39,209 nt of DNA, taken from assembly GCA_013044385.1 (NCBI GenBank), contig JABEUN010000088.1, forward strand, positions 1-39,209. The letters run 5' to 3'. Made by a program: the position numbers and the translations under genes. Origin of the DNA: Acidimicrobiaceae bacterium (GTDB lineage: Bacteria > Actinomycetota > Acidimicrobiia > Acidimicrobiales > Acidimicrobiaceae). Numbering within the stretch: position 1 is the stretch's first letter; each line of letters starts with the position of its first letter. The notes under the pieces were generated by a model. It was not told the origin of the DNA. It did not search any database and worked only from the letters and a program-made list of their open reading frames with translations. This document shows, piece by piece, positions 1-9,706 of the stretch.

Positions 1-46
1 ACCAAGCGTGATGCTGACCGCTGACGACAAGAGCTAGGGTGTCTGA

Positions 47-99
47 AACTGTTCACTTTTCGAGCGTTGTAACTGTACAGTTTTCAAGCGTCGTCGACA
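47..99 (+). repeat. Tandem 24-bp repeats, probable IS21-family terminus
   Basis: Two adjacent 24-bp units (47-70 and 71-94) agree at 20 of 24 positions; each has the form AACTGT-CA-TTTTC-AGCGT-GT. The second runs straight into TCGACA, ending in CA at 99. Multiple short direct repeats at the tips and a terminal CA are hallmarks of IS21-family ends, so this is probably the right end of an element whose body lies left of the window. A short open frame stops at 35-37 (TAG) and could be the tail of a transposition gene, but too little is visible to assign it. The IS21 assignment is inference from end structure only. Confidence 0.4.
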
Positions 100-478
100 A
101 CCGAGGCGGTCATCTCTCAGGCGACCTGTACAGAGTTCCCTATGGGGTCAGCTGATTCCGCTACTCGATGGGAGGAACTGGACCTGCTGAAGACCATCGG
201 ACCCCTAGATCATTCTGGTCGATCCCCAAGCACGAGTCCTCCTGTCAACCTGTCTGCGCTATCCTCGATCAATTTCGGGCCTGAACTGCTGACCAATTGG
301 AGGTTCGCGAGATAGTTAGGTGATGCTCAAAGACCGGACACATGAGTCCCTTCAGCAAAGAGGGGTCCTTTGCAAAAGTCGTTGCGGCCGCTCAAGGAGC
401 CTGCCTATTCATTGGAGGTCTCGCAGGACGATTTCGACGCCCAGCTGGTCAAATCCAGCCTTGACGCAGTAGTCCGAC
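100..478. other. Non-coding or decayed stretch
   Basis: No convincing gene is seen between the putative IS end and the DUF2130 gene. A 57-codon plus-strand frame (142-315) exists, but it has no recognisable family and no good ribosome site. Confidence 0.5.
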
Positions 479-1681
479 TCACTCTCCACTCGTTGCGTCT
501 TCAACTTTCAACTCGTTGAACTTAGCGGCCATGGTCGGATTTCCTCTGGTTAATTTCTTAATGGTCAAGTCGTCCGCCTTGTTATTTGCTAGCCGGAGAT
601 TGTTCTCGGAGCCGAGCAGTGCTTCTTTGGTTTTCTGAAGGTGGTCGATGGTCTTGTCAATCTCGTCGATCGCTGTCTTGAACTTCTTCGACGCCAGTTC
701 ATAGTTTCGGGCGAAACCGTGCTTGAACGCATCGAGCTCGCTCTCGAAGTTCGTGATATCGACGTTCTGCTCTCGGACCCGTGCCAGCTCTGTCTTGTAC
801 GTCAGCGCGCCCTGTGCCGCATTCCGCAAGAGGGTGATCATCGGTATAAAGAACTGTGGTCGAATAACATACATCTTCGGGAAGCGGTGAGACACGTCGA
901 CGATACCGGAGTTGTAAAGCTCACTTTCCGGCTCAACAAGAGATACCAGTACCGCGTACTCACAGTCTTTCTCGTTGCGATCCTTATCGAGCTCTTTGAG
1001 AAAGTCCTCGTTTTTCTTCTTCGTAGCTGTTGTATCGCCCTCGTTCTTCATCTCGAACATAACGGATATGAATTCGGTGCCGGATTCGTCTGCATCTCGG
1101 AATATGTAGTCGCCCTTGCTACCACTGCGGACATCGGTGTCCTTCTCAAAGTAGGCTCGGGGGAAGCCAGTGGCTCGCAAACGGTTGAACTCAATCTCGC
1201 AGTGCTGTTCAAGAGTTTCGCCGACCATCTTTGTCGACAGCTTCATCTTGAGGTCCTTGTAGTAGGCGATCTGGTCGTCCTTTGCCTTGAGGTCTGTAGC
1301 GTGCCGCTCCTTGAGCCCCGACTCGAGCAGTTTCTGCTGCGTAGCCTTTAGTTCCAAGTCGCGCGCCAAGGCGTCCCTCTCCTTTTCGACGACACTGACG
1401 GCTTCATTTACAGCTAACCGGGTCGCAATCTCCTTCGAACTGAGTTCAGCCTTCAATTTTGCGATCTCAGCGTCCTTCTTGGCCGCTTCCATTTCCAGTT
1501 CGCTGGCTAACCTTGTTTCAACAAGCGCGATCTCCGTCTTATTTGCCTTTTCGGCAAGCGCGAGCCGCTCGTGCAGTGCCTTTTCAAACTCGCTGTCGTG
1601 AACCTGTTTTACGATGTCCGCATACCCGGCCTCATCGATCTTGAATGCCTTACCGCAATTAGGACATATGACCTCATGCAT
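479..1681 (-). CDS. DUF2130 family protein, coiled-coil with PD-(D/E)XK-like core
   Basis: This 400-residue protein has the DUF2130 layout. An N-terminal CPNC zinc-knuckle half (C6, C9) is followed by a long charged coiled coil (about residues 25-160) and a conserved alpha/beta core. The core reads GDYIFRD (D191), then FEMKNEGD (E210-x-K212), then a lysine-rich helix. That D...ExK arrangement resembles PD-(D/E)XK nucleases; a nuclease role is inference from the motif, and the function of the family is not established. Coiled coil continues near residues 300-380. The ATG start has GGAGGAAG seven bases upstream (minus strand, near 1688-1695). The gene stands alone, next to a probable IS end. 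Length is normal for the family and no frameshift is seen. Confidence 0.85.
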   Translation of the reverse strand: MHEVICPNCGKAFKIDEAGYADIVKQVHDSEFEKALHERLALAEKANKTEIALVETRLASELEMEAAKKDAEIAKLKAELSSKEIATRLAVNEAVSVVEKERDALARDLELKATQQKLLESGLKERHATDLKAKDDQIAYYKDLKMKLSTKMVGETLEQHCEIEFNRLRATGFPRAYFEKDTDVRSGSKGDYIFRDADESGTEFISVMFEMKNEGDTTATKKKNEDFLKELDKDRNEKDCEYAVLVSLVEPESELYNSGIVDVSHRFPKMYVIRPQFFIPMITLLRNAAQGALTYKTELARVREQNVDITNFESELDAFKHGFARNYELASKKFKTAIDEIDKTIDHLQKTKEALLGSENNLRLANNKADDLTIKKLTRGNPTMAAKFNELKVEDATSGE

Positions 1682-2075
1682 AACTACACTTCCTCCACAT
1701 TTCCTTCGCTTTGATCAGCGACTCGATGCGCCTCGCAGCAAATTTTCGGTCGGTAAGGTGACATCCACTCGCTATGTTCATTTATCCCTAGACTGCGCAG
1801 AGTTGGGTTTTACCTAAAATGCATAAACAAACTGCCTCTTCCGGAACCCTTAGACCGTGATGATCATTCTAAGACGTGCACCGGAGTCCGAAAACGAGAC
1901 GAGTCCGAACATGTGCTGCCCTACGGTTCTACCTGATTGGATCATATAAAGTCCAGGTCATCTGCCCTTGCATGAATCGGCTTTGTCCCGGCGAATCCAC
2001 AACTGTGTTCTCAAATGGACATCTAGACGGCTCGCTCATCAACTCGGAATCGTTTCGCAACTTGGTCAAGAAGTT
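1682..2075. other. Intergenic stretch with no supported gene
   Basis: Open frames here are short and match no family I recognise. The sequence looks like decayed or non-coding spacer upstream of the DUF2130 gene. Confidence 0.45.
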
Positions 2076-2234
2076 CTAGCTGCAGACGGGTCTAGGTACA
2101 GGTAACGAAGGGGACTCGGTGGCCTCGAACTCGAGACCACCAAATGGGTCTAGTACTTTGCCGAGGAGCGCGTCGTCGGAGAACTCAACGATCTCACGCG
2201 CTCCGCAGACGCAGCGAACTACTTCGTAAACCAT
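2076..2234 (-). CDS. Small hypothetical ORF, 52 residues (possible gene fragment)
   Basis: The frame begins MVYEVVRCVCGAREIVEFS and continues through DPFGGLEFEATESP to a TAG. It has a CVCG cysteine pair, acidic composition and GC-rich third positions that look coding, unlike the surrounding DNA. The same frame stays open upstream to about 2300 with plausible residues (FQRLVQFNFSGRRVL) but no good start, so this may be the surviving 3' part of a decayed gene. No family was recognised. Existence as a real gene is uncertain. Confidence 0.3.
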   Translation of the reverse strand: MVYEVVRCVCGAREIVEFSDDALLGKVLDPFGGLEFEATESPSLPVPRPVCS

Positions 2235-2550
2235 CAAGACTCTGCGACCTGAGAAGTTGAACTGAACGAGCCTTTGGAAATCCAGACCGATTCCGAGCTA
2301 CCGCTTTGAGTGCAGGCCCTTATCCACTCATAAAGCCTCTTACAAGAGACCGGGTCTAAAATCGCAAAAGTCGTCAACTTCTGGGATCGTCTCAAAAATC
2401 CGTCTCCATTGAACTTGCACACTCCTAGCTCGATTCCTTCCAAGCTGATTCAAGCTCCGAGACGTCTGAATTCGAGAGGATACTAAGCCATTGCTGAAGC
2501 CGTCAGATGGTCTATTTCACAAAGTCACGCGGCAGCGCTAGCATCTATAT

Positions 2551-2955
2551 GTGTCAACTATCGAAAGTGGTTCGAAAAGAGTGACCAAGAGTCAGACGCT
2601 GAACAGGCAGATCTACCGCGTACTTCGAATCTCGAAGGTGGATGACAGTGCACCCAAGCAGGCAGAGGCCCAGAGACTCTTCAGCTTTGCAATGGTTATC
2701 TCGGGACTCCGCTGCATACTCAGCTATCTCATTCTTCCCATTCTTCTTCCCGCCCTCGGTTTGGGTGCGACTGCAAGTCTTGGAGCGGCCATCGGCATAC
2801 CGGTCGGAGTTGTCGCACTTTTCTTCGACGTAAAGGGGATTCGTAGATTCTGGGTCGCCAACTACCGGTATAAGGTCCAGATGACCGTAATCTACCTCAT
2901 GGTCATCGGTCTGGTCTCCTACCTAGTGATTCGCGACATCGTCAGCCTCTTCTAA
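2551..2955 (+). CDS. Small integral membrane protein, unknown function
   Basis: The 134-residue protein starts at GTG. Its basic N-terminal tail (about 40 residues, rich in K and R) is followed by hydrophobic segments near residues 45-70, 74-90 and 108-130. A conserved-looking loop, DVKGIRRFWVANYRYK, separates the last two. Similar small membrane proteins are widespread and uncharacterised in Actinobacteria. The positive-inside rule puts the N-terminus in the cytoplasm. It has no operon partner: the next downstream sequence is a pseudogene. The frame is clean and the composition coding-like, so it is probably expressed, but no function can be assigned. Confidence 0.65.
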   Translation: MSTIESGSKRVTKSQTLNRQIYRVLRISKVDDSAPKQAEAQRLFSFAMVISGLRCILSYLILPILLPALGLGATASLGAAIGIPVGVVALFFDVKGIRRFWVANYRYKVQMTVIYLMVIGLVSYLVIRDIVSLF

Positions 2956-3168
2956 GAGTCGCGACCCTTTCGAATGTGTATGGGGCAAGGGCAGGAGAGG
3001 CAGCGACGACTTAGTTTGCACAGTTTGTGCCCTCGCAGCTCCACCGAGAAACGGGACCAATTGGCCGTCGTTCCCGCTCCACAGATGAAGTGTTGACCTA
3101 GAGCCCAATAGGCTCGGAAAGGCGGATAGCCCGTTGTCGGAATACGGTCTGAGTGACTCCCTCTATGC

Positions 3169-3691
3169 AGCTTGACCGACTACGACGGCCACCTGTTTTA
3201 CCTTAAGACCTCCGATTCAGAAATGGTGAAGTCCTCCCTGAACCCTCTCGTTCGACCACAAAGCGATTAGTTGCTGGAGAACTTCACACGGACTGGTCGG
3301 TCTCGGCATCGGAATTTTGGCGGTTGGAATCAAGGAGTCCGGCGAGTTCCGTGGCTCCAATGCACTTCCCATTCCGACATTCCCTGCGCATTTCATACCA
3401 GCCGTAGATGTCGAATGGAGCCTCGCAAGGCACTTCCGTGGACATGGACAAAGCGGTGAAACGGGACTCGCCTTCCTGGACCACTACTTCAATCTCGCCA
3501 ACGTCACCGAGATAGTCTCGTTCCCGAGCCTTACCAAGCCCAAAACACAGGATTTCACGACTAAGGTCGGAACGTCTCGGAATCTGTCAGATGATCTCGA
3601 TCATCCCGGTATTCGCGGAGCTACCGCCCCTATAAGCAACTCCTCTGCAGACGCTCCATGCGAAGCGATAGAAGACGCTCTAAAAGTGTGA
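3169..3691 (+). pseudogene. Decayed GNAT N-acetyltransferase (RimJ/RimL-like)
   Basis: Pieces of a RimJ/RimL-type acetyltransferase can be read in order but not in one frame. From about 3169 the frame reads LTDYDGHLFYLKTSDSEMV then NPLVRPQSD, which resembles the family's DEDR-ALNSDPEVM region, and hits an in-frame TAG at 3268-3270. It continues as LLENFTRTG, then shifts near 3300 to the frame reading VGIKESGEFRGSNALPIPTF, AHFIPAVDVEWSLA, TEIVSFPSLTKPKTQDF and DDLDHPGI. These match the family's conserved blocks (KETGEFIG, SVPTFEAHF, VEIGWRLA, DEIVSFT, DDFDHP). The acetyl-CoA binding loop is degraded (RGHGQSGE). A nonsense mutation, a frameshift and a scrambled C-terminus make this a clear pseudogene. 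Confidence 0.7.
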
Positions 3692-3692
3692 A

Positions 3693-4163
3693 TCAGCCAG
3701 GTTGTCCAGTTGACTGCCTTTTAGACGTAGCACTTGCAGTCCTAATTGGCCTGTCTGCGATCACACATGGGATCTCCTCGTCCTCCGAAATCGCATAGCT
3801 AGCACAGATGCGGTGATAGCCGTCTGCGATTACGAGTGGAATAGCCGAAGTTTGATCGCCCCGCACCAAGAGGACTGGCGAGAGGCTCACGCCTTTTTTG
3901 ACCTTTTCGAGATCAGACTTCACGTGGAAGTTCTCCGGAGGCAGCAGCGGGAGCCCCGAAGCACGCAGGATGTCCTTGGCATATCGATGTTCGATGGAGC
4001 TCGTCTGGAGTTTTTCAACAAGCTTGCTCACCTGATCGGGTGAAAATACCAAAGATAGGTACCCAGCTGCTGCTGGAAAGTCATGCTCCTCCGGATCCCG
4101 CTTCCACAACTCCTTGAACTCTGTTAACCGCCCACTCCCATCCCGACCCTTAGACTTTGCCAT
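3693..4163 (-). CDS. ParB-fold-like hypothetical protein
   Basis: The 156-residue protein contains VIADGYHRICASY (residues 111-123), which resembles the DGxHR-x-A signature of the ParB/sulfiredoxin-like fold. The N-terminal half has the usual preceding layout: a helix with SPDQVSKLVEKL, then a segment setting out preferred values (SPVLLVRG). Proteins of this size with only this domain are common in Actinobacteria and have no assigned role. They lack the DNA-binding helix-turn-helix of true partition ParB, so a chromosome-partition function is not implied. The stop abuts the stop of the GNAT pseudogene, so the two are convergent. ATG start is preceded by AAGGCGG. Confidence 0.65.
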   Translation of the reverse strand: MAKSKGRDGSGRLTEFKELWKRDPEEHDFPAAAGYLSLVFSPDQVSKLVEKLQTSSIEHRYAKDILRASGLPLLPPENFHVKSDLEKVKKGVSLSPVLLVRGDQTSAIPLVIADGYHRICASYAISEDEEIPCVIADRPIRTASATSKRQSTGQPG

Positions 4164-4435
4164 CTAATTCCGCCTTCCTATCGTACTGATCAGTGGTATC
4201 GATCTAGAACTACGTCAGGATCTAACCGTAGACTAACCACGTTGTGGCGAATGCGGAAGTTTGGTTTCAATCTGACCACCAAATCGGCCGGTGGTTCGGT
4301 GCCGTCGTCATTTGCCACCTCCAACTAGACACGAGACCTCCAAAACAGAGTCTCAAAGCTATTCGGCCAGACACTCCAGTTAAAATGCTCCGAGCGTTGC
4401 CAGTTCCATGTCACACTCGGATCCAAAGCTAGGTC

Positions 4436-5224
4436 TCACGTCTCCAAAATGGAGGTCCGAAACACTTCGCCAGCGGCAATGCTCCTGCTTCCATTTCGAC
4501 CGCCGACCCACACGGCTCCCGCACCCAAAACGCTCCAGTTGTCCGTCGACACCGACGGTTCGAGAACCACAGCGGTGAGCTCATCGATACCGAACATCGG
4601 ATTTCCAGCGCTAACCGCCAAGGCGATACCTGATTTCATAACTCCCGGGAGTCTCCCTATCATCCTGTCAAAGTGCGGGAGCGCAACCACGTCGGCGAAT
4701 CCAAATGCGGGATGATGCTTGGGAGGCACAGACCTAAAACCTGCAACGACAGATCCGAGAGCCATTGCGCCAGCTGAGCAGCCGGCAATGGGTGTACCTG
4801 TCATCCATGCTGCCCGGATAGCATCGAGCAACCTAGTCCCAATCAAGGTAGACACGAGGTGGTTTGGGTTGCCACCTGAGAAGTAGATCAGGCCCGCTCC
4901 TGCGATCTCCGACACTATCGACTCGTCGTCGGCATCCTCACGGCTAGTAACTACTAATGGGACTGCGTCGAACCCCAACCTCTTAGCTTGGGCTTCACCA
5001 AGTCGTACCCAATACTCGACCCGCTCGCGAGACTCAAGGGTCGAAGCGGTGGGAATCTGGACATATCGTTTGGAGGCTGGAAGCATCAATGACGCCTCTA
5101 TCTCTGCCATTTCGCCAAGATATTCTCCTGAGCCTATTAGCGCCAGCTTTCCATATTCCGGCTTGATCTCCAACCTCCGCCACCCCTCCGCCTGAGCCGA
5201 ATGGCCCCAATCCGACACGTCCAT
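4436..5224 (-). CDS. Peptidase S51 (cyanophycinase / dipeptidase E-like)
   Basis: The 262-residue protein has the class-I glutamine amidotransferase-like fold used by S51 peptidases. LALIGSGEYL opens the domain (residues 27-36), then FSGGNPNHLV (116-124) and the nucleophile elbow GCSAGAMALG with Ser150. A histidine at ALPHFDR (184) is a candidate general base. Family members cleave aspartyl dipeptides or cyanophycin-like polymers; the substrate cannot be told from sequence, and no cyanophycin synthetase is nearby. The first 25 residues before the domain are extra, so a slightly later start is possible. There is no obvious operon partner. It acts in the cytoplasm, as no signal peptide is seen. 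Confidence 0.8.
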   Translation of the reverse strand: MDVSDWGHSAQAEGWRRLEIKPEYGKLALIGSGEYLGEMAEIEASLMLPASKRYVQIPTASTLESRERVEYWVRLGEAQAKRLGFDAVPLVVTSREDADDESIVSEIAGAGLIYFSGGNPNHLVSTLIGTRLLDAIRAAWMTGTPIAGCSAGAMALGSVVAGFRSVPPKHHPAFGFADVVALPHFDRMIGRLPGVMKSGIALAVSAGNPMFGIDELTAVVLEPSVSTDNWSVLGAGAVWVGGRNGSRSIAAGEVFRTSILET

Positions 5225-5518
5225 CTGTCAACTATAAATTTCGAATAATTCCCCCACCGAAGAAACGGGGCATAGCCAGATTCTAGAGACACGGATCCAT
5301 TCTTACTGGATCACGACCAGGAAGTTCGCCGCAGCTTCGACCGCCGACACGACGGGAAGTTACTGAGGCAATCCATATAGGTGAACTTACTTATTCGAGC
5401 AGCAATGTCAAGGGCGTATCCAAAGGTCTAACGCATCATGGAAGTTGGGCACCAGTCCGACTTGCCCGACATTTCAGTTAATCAAGTTGGTGACTGAAAA
5501 CGATGCCGCGACATAGTC

Positions 5519-6964
5519 TCACACATCGGGGGCCTCCAAGAGGGCGACAGTTCGATTCGTGGTCTGCTTCGCCCAGGATGAAGTGGATGCGAAGCCTAAA
5601 GCAAATATCACTACCCCAAAGCCGAACAGAATCCACCAGCTAGAATGGCTCGCCTGTCCTATGTGTGTCTGATGCCCTACCACCAGGGCGCTACTCAGCA
5701 GAGCACCGACTACTGCTACACCGAGAGACTGACCGACTTGTCGACTAGTTGCAGCAATACCACCTGCAACGCCTGCCTGGGCCCTCGGCATGCCCGATAC
5801 CGCAGTGTTGGTGATCGGGGCATTCACCAGGCCAAATCCGACCCCAAATATGGAGTATCCGACAAAAAGGTGGAAAAAGGAGGTGTTTACGGACAGTTGG
5901 TGGAGCCAGAGACTTGCGACGGCTAATGCTACTCCCCCTATTACCAAGGGGTAGCGGGGAGTTCCAAAGTTACCCACTATCCAACCAGCAAGGGGAGCAC
6001 AGATCACCGTCATCAATGCCATTGGAAGAGTGTCGAGCCCAGCGTGCAGTGCGGACAGTCCCCTATCCTCCTGGAGGTAGAGAGTATTGATGAAGAGGAA
6101 CCCGCCAAGTGATGCAAATGCTCCGGCGGCCATTATCGTCGCTCCAGCGAATGGAGCACTGGTGAAGTAGCGAAGGTCAATGAGCGGTTCATACTGTCGG
6201 GACTCAAACAGGATAAGTGAGACCAAACAAGCTATCGAAACTGCGAAGACTGCGAGAATCTTCGGTGATGACCAGCCACTGCCCGGTCCTTCAATAATCC
6301 CGTAGGTCAAAGACAGGAGCAGGACGAAGACCAACACTTGGCCGATCGGATCCACTCTCCTTGGATGCTGTGCTCTGGACTCAGGGATAAAGAGTCCAGC
6401 AAGGATCATTCCCGCCACCCCAATAGGGATGTTAATCCAGAAGATCGACCGCCATCCGATCGAGCTCACAAGAACCCCTCCGACAACCGGACCGAGAGCG
6501 AGGCTAATACCCATCACCGCTCCCCAAACTCCAATGGCTTGAGCCCGCTCCTTGGGGTCGGTAAAGGTGTTGGTGATGATAGAGAGCGCAACTGGATTGA
6601 GCATCGATCCGCCCACCGCCTGCAGCATCCGAAACACGATGAGCATGCCGAGATTAGGAGCAACGCTACATGCCAATGAGCCAAGTGAGAACAGCAGAAG
6701 TCCGGTTTGGAAGATCTTCCGGCGACCGACTCTATCTGCGATGGACCCAGAGGCGAGAAGCAGGCTCGCCAGCACCAGTGTGTACGCATCCACTATCCAT
6801 TGCAGACCAGAGACCTTTATGTGAAGGTCCTTTGCAATGGCTGGAAGCGCCACATTTACGATCGTGTTATCGATCCCTACAATAAGGAGGCTAAGGCTAC
6901 AGATTGCCAGGATGAGCATCCTTCGATCACGGCTTACTTCACCTAGTTGCAACGACTTACTCAT
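5519..6964 (-). CDS. MFS drug exporter, DHA2 (EmrB/QacA) family
   Basis: The 481-residue membrane protein fits the 14-helix DHA2 drug:H+ antiporters. Diagnostic segments are DNTIVNVALPAIAKDL in helix 1, QWIVDAYTLVLASLLLASG in helix 2, motif A as GSIADRVGRRKIF, the motif-C-like GISLALGPVVGGVL in helix 5, and WRSIFWINIPIG in helix 6. It probably exports hydrophobic or cationic compounds using the proton gradient. No TetR or MarR regulator gene is next to it, and the upstream 800 bp holds no gene, so regulation is not visible. Length and frame are normal. Confidence 0.9.
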   Translation of the reverse strand: MSKSLQLGEVSRDRRMLILAICSLSLLIVGIDNTIVNVALPAIAKDLHIKVSGLQWIVDAYTLVLASLLLASGSIADRVGRRKIFQTGLLLFSLGSLACSVAPNLGMLIVFRMLQAVGGSMLNPVALSIITNTFTDPKERAQAIGVWGAVMGISLALGPVVGGVLVSSIGWRSIFWINIPIGVAGMILAGLFIPESRAQHPRRVDPIGQVLVFVLLLSLTYGIIEGPGSGWSSPKILAVFAVSIACLVSLILFESRQYEPLIDLRYFTSAPFAGATIMAAGAFASLGGFLFINTLYLQEDRGLSALHAGLDTLPMALMTVICAPLAGWIVGNFGTPRYPLVIGGVALAVASLWLHQLSVNTSFFHLFVGYSIFGVGFGLVNAPITNTAVSGMPRAQAGVAGGIAATSRQVGQSLGVAVVGALLSSALVVGHQTHIGQASHSSWWILFGFGVVIFALGFASTSSWAKQTTNRTVALLEAPDV

Positions 6965-7763
6965 GCCAGGTTCCAGACTTCCCGCCAGATCTGCTCTTCG
7001 AATTCACCTGGGACAAGCGTCCTTTGTGATCATTTGACATCAAACTAGTCCACGGATCTTAGAGAAAGGAAATTGATGTCGTTACAACGCCGTATAGGAG
7101 TAGCGAAGATATCGTTCACCCAAGGGAAATACCCGTAAATTAGAGCATCTAAGATCCCGTAGCTAAAATTCCAACGGGCAGCAAAACGTTCTCCTCGGTT
7201 GTATCCAGGTTGCGTCAATTGACGGCGCCCACCGATCAAGCGGTGGAGATCCCGGTGGAGATGCCGAGCCTGGCTGGAATCTGGTGTTGTGACTCACCCA
7301 CGATTGTCCGTGGTCACGAACCCTACCTTCATCGCCGAGGATCGCGCACCAAAAAGACGTTGGGCGAAGTGTCGGATACCAAAGTAAATTCCCAAACGGG
7401 GGGCCGTCCGATAATCAGGATGAATAGACCGACACAATTGTCACATGGGCCATCGACACCAAGATCTTCCGCTTGGGGCCGGACTGACCGTCCCGCCGGC
7501 TGATTCACCTTCGGATCCGCTCTCACGGGTAGGAGATCAAAAGCCCATTTTTCACTCGTGTCACCACGGTATATGGCTGCTTCTTTGGCCGATTTTCACC
7601 CATTCATGCTCATAATCTGACATCGGTAAAATTCCATCCCACAATGCAATCTGGCAACATACGCCAGTGCTACCGAGATCGGGTTTGGTGCCCCATGTCG
7701 CAGGATCACCAAGCTAGAGAACCTCACGCAGCTGAGGCGCTTCACCGGCGACGGCCCCGACAG
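6965..7763. other. About 0.8 kb without a gene, possible element remnant
   Basis: No credible gene was found. Two imperfect units, 7542-7558 (GCCCATTTTTCACTCG) and 7586-7603 (GGCCGATTTTCACCCAT), are followed by CTGACA near 7616. They loosely resemble the repeated tips of IS21-type elements. The frames between carry no transposase motif, so this is at most a relic. Confidence 0.3.
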
Positions 7764-9389
7764 CTAAGGCTGCTGGCCGGCCCTTGTCATCAGAACCCCT
7801 GGATTCATCATCCCCGACGGATCGAAGTGCTCTTTTAATGCCTGCAGACCCGCAAGAAAAAGTGGGTCTGTTTGGGACTCAAAGCCGCTTGCATGATCCC
7901 TTCCAACAGCGTGATGATGAGTAATGGTTCCCCCTGACTCGACAATCACCCTCGAAGCCACATCCTTGATGCTCCTCCATTGGGAGATCTCCGAACCCTT
8001 CGATACCTTGGCAATGACCGTGAAATAAGGGGCCGCTCCGTCGGGGTATGCATGGGTTAACCTCGTGCTAACCCACCCCGGGACAGATAACCGTCTGAGC
8101 TGTTCCCTCACCCCCTCCATCACCTGGTCGATGAGCTCCGGCAATTCCGCCCAAACTACCGCCGTCTCAAATGTCTCCATCAATATCCCATGGCCGATCA
8201 TGGCATCTCGGACGTATGGAGCCTCGAGGAACGAGCTTCGCCAGGCCGCAGATGGATCGGCCGATGCTGTGGACTGTCCGGCATCTCCATCCGACGGATC
8301 GTCAGAATCAGTTCTGGAAATAAGTGTCGCATCCGCCCGAAGAATGATAGACAGTGCTGAATCTAAAAGAGAAGAAGCAGGTCCCCAATTCGACTCGAAG
8401 CCGACCATAAGAATTGATCCTGGAGTGTTCGTTGACGCAGCAACCATTGCCTCGTTCTCATCCAGAAGACGAAGATTCGAGGGTCGGAGTCCGGACTGGA
8501 CAACATCTCGGACCGCGTCAACAGCGAACCGAAACTGGGGAAAGCGCACTGTCGCCGAGCACTTAAATTCCGGTCTTCGCTGGAGGCGTATCCATGCACT
8601 TGTCATCACGCCAAAGGTACCCTCCGACCCGATCACGAACCCATTTCGATCGGGTCCCGCACCATCGCCAGGGAGCCTCCTCGATGAGAAAGATCCAACG
8701 GGGGTGGTCATCGACGAAGACTCGACGTAATCGTCAATCCTGGTTCTTCCGGTTGCAAAATGGCCAGCAGACCTCGTCACTATCCAACCACCGAGCGATG
8801 AGTACTCGAATGATTGGGGATAGTGGCGAAGCGTCAGACCGTACTCACCTACGTATCGCTCGAGTTGTGGACCCAACACGCCGGCTCCCATGTGTGCCGC
8901 CTGTGACACAACGTCAATCTCAATCAATGAATTCATCTTCGATGTATCGAGACTGACGAGACCGCTAGTCGACTCCGCTCCGGCTGGATTGATCCCACCG
9001 GTGACCGAGGAACCACCCCCATAGGGCACTACCGTCAGAGACCGGCCTGACGCCCACTCCAGGCAGGCAGAGACCTCTGCCGGAGACTTCGGATACAGGA
9101 CAAGATCCGGCACCGAAAGAAAGCGACCATAGAAGCCGTCGATCAACTCTACGTATGACTTCCCATAACAGTGACTGAGCCTTTCATATGGATCGGAGAT
9201 CGCTATGTCCCTCAGCCACGCGGGAATAACGAGCTTCGAATCCGGAATCTGCACATCCCGCCAGGGCACTGGACCGGTAAGCACATCTGGAGCAACACCG
9301 AGCGCTCCTGCAATTCTCGAAGCCACCCTGGCCGCTCTGTCTGGCGAAATTGCCCTCTCAAGATCACCCCATCCCCACCAAGACCTCAA
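7764..9389 (-). CDS. FAD-binding oxidase, alkyl-DHAP synthase-like
   Basis: The 541-residue flavoprotein has the VAO/PCMH layout of alkyldihydroxyacetonephosphate synthase. The N-terminus begins RSWWGWG and contains an IPAWLRD segment. The FAD domain follows with DLVLYPKSPAEVSACLEWA, PYGGGSSVTGG and SLGGWIVTRSAGH, then FVIGSEGTFGVMT. The C-terminal FAD-oxidase domain carries GGTITHHHAVGRDH, the histidine-rich active-site signature of the AGPS group, and ends near DPSGMMNPGVL. In eukaryotes AGPS makes ether-lipid precursors; actinobacterial homologues are usually uncharacterised and may oxidise or rearrange other substrates. The start is TTG, chosen because WWGWG is the conserved N-terminus. 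No lipid genes adjoin it. Confidence 0.85.
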   Translation of the reverse strand: MRSWWGWGDLERAISPDRAARVASRIAGALGVAPDVLTGPVPWRDVQIPDSKLVIPAWLRDIAISDPYERLSHCYGKSYVELIDGFYGRFLSVPDLVLYPKSPAEVSACLEWASGRSLTVVPYGGGSSVTGGINPAGAESTSGLVSLDTSKMNSLIEIDVVSQAAHMGAGVLGPQLERYVGEYGLTLRHYPQSFEYSSLGGWIVTRSAGHFATGRTRIDDYVESSSMTTPVGSFSSRRLPGDGAGPDRNGFVIGSEGTFGVMTSAWIRLQRRPEFKCSATVRFPQFRFAVDAVRDVVQSGLRPSNLRLLDENEAMVAASTNTPGSILMVGFESNWGPASSLLDSALSIILRADATLISRTDSDDPSDGDAGQSTASADPSAAWRSSFLEAPYVRDAMIGHGILMETFETAVVWAELPELIDQVMEGVREQLRRLSVPGWVSTRLTHAYPDGAAPYFTVIAKVSKGSEISQWRSIKDVASRVIVESGGTITHHHAVGRDHASGFESQTDPLFLAGLQALKEHFDPSGMMNPGVLMTRAGQQP

Positions 9390-9706
9390 CGAAAGTCACC
9401 GCCAATCTCGGCGTAGAACTTTTCGCCGATCATTCAGATGGTAGAGGATGAGAGCAACGGTATGGGTGCAGCATCAAAAGCTGCTTCTCCTCACTGTGGT
9501 TTTGACACCCTCAACACTATGCTCCCCAGCTCAACACGGTATTTGGGGGCGAATTAGAACTACCGACTCTGACTTGACAGCACGGCCAACTGCTCGAAGT
9601 GAGGCTACAGCTGACAGTTCAGCATTCATACTTTGAATCGAACTGCGTCTAGGTTTAACAGTTCAAGCAACCACAGCGTGGCGAGCGCCACGTTCAGGAG
9701 GAAAAA
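9390..9706. other. Divergent intergenic region, 317 bp
   Basis: This region separates the minus-strand flavoprotein from the plus-strand aldo/keto reductase, so promoters for both should lie here. A TTGACA hexamer occurs at 9574-9579 on the plus strand, but no well-spaced -10 element follows. No gene was seen. Confidence 0.4.

Noticed and set aside
641-1351. 236-codon plus-strand frame opposite the DUF2130 gene
   Set aside because: It lies wholly antisense to a clear family member and its translation matches no family; it reflects codon bias of the real gene.
8065-8730. 221-codon plus-strand frame opposite the FAD oxidase
   Set aside because: Fully antisense to conserved flavoprotein motifs, and low-complexity composition.
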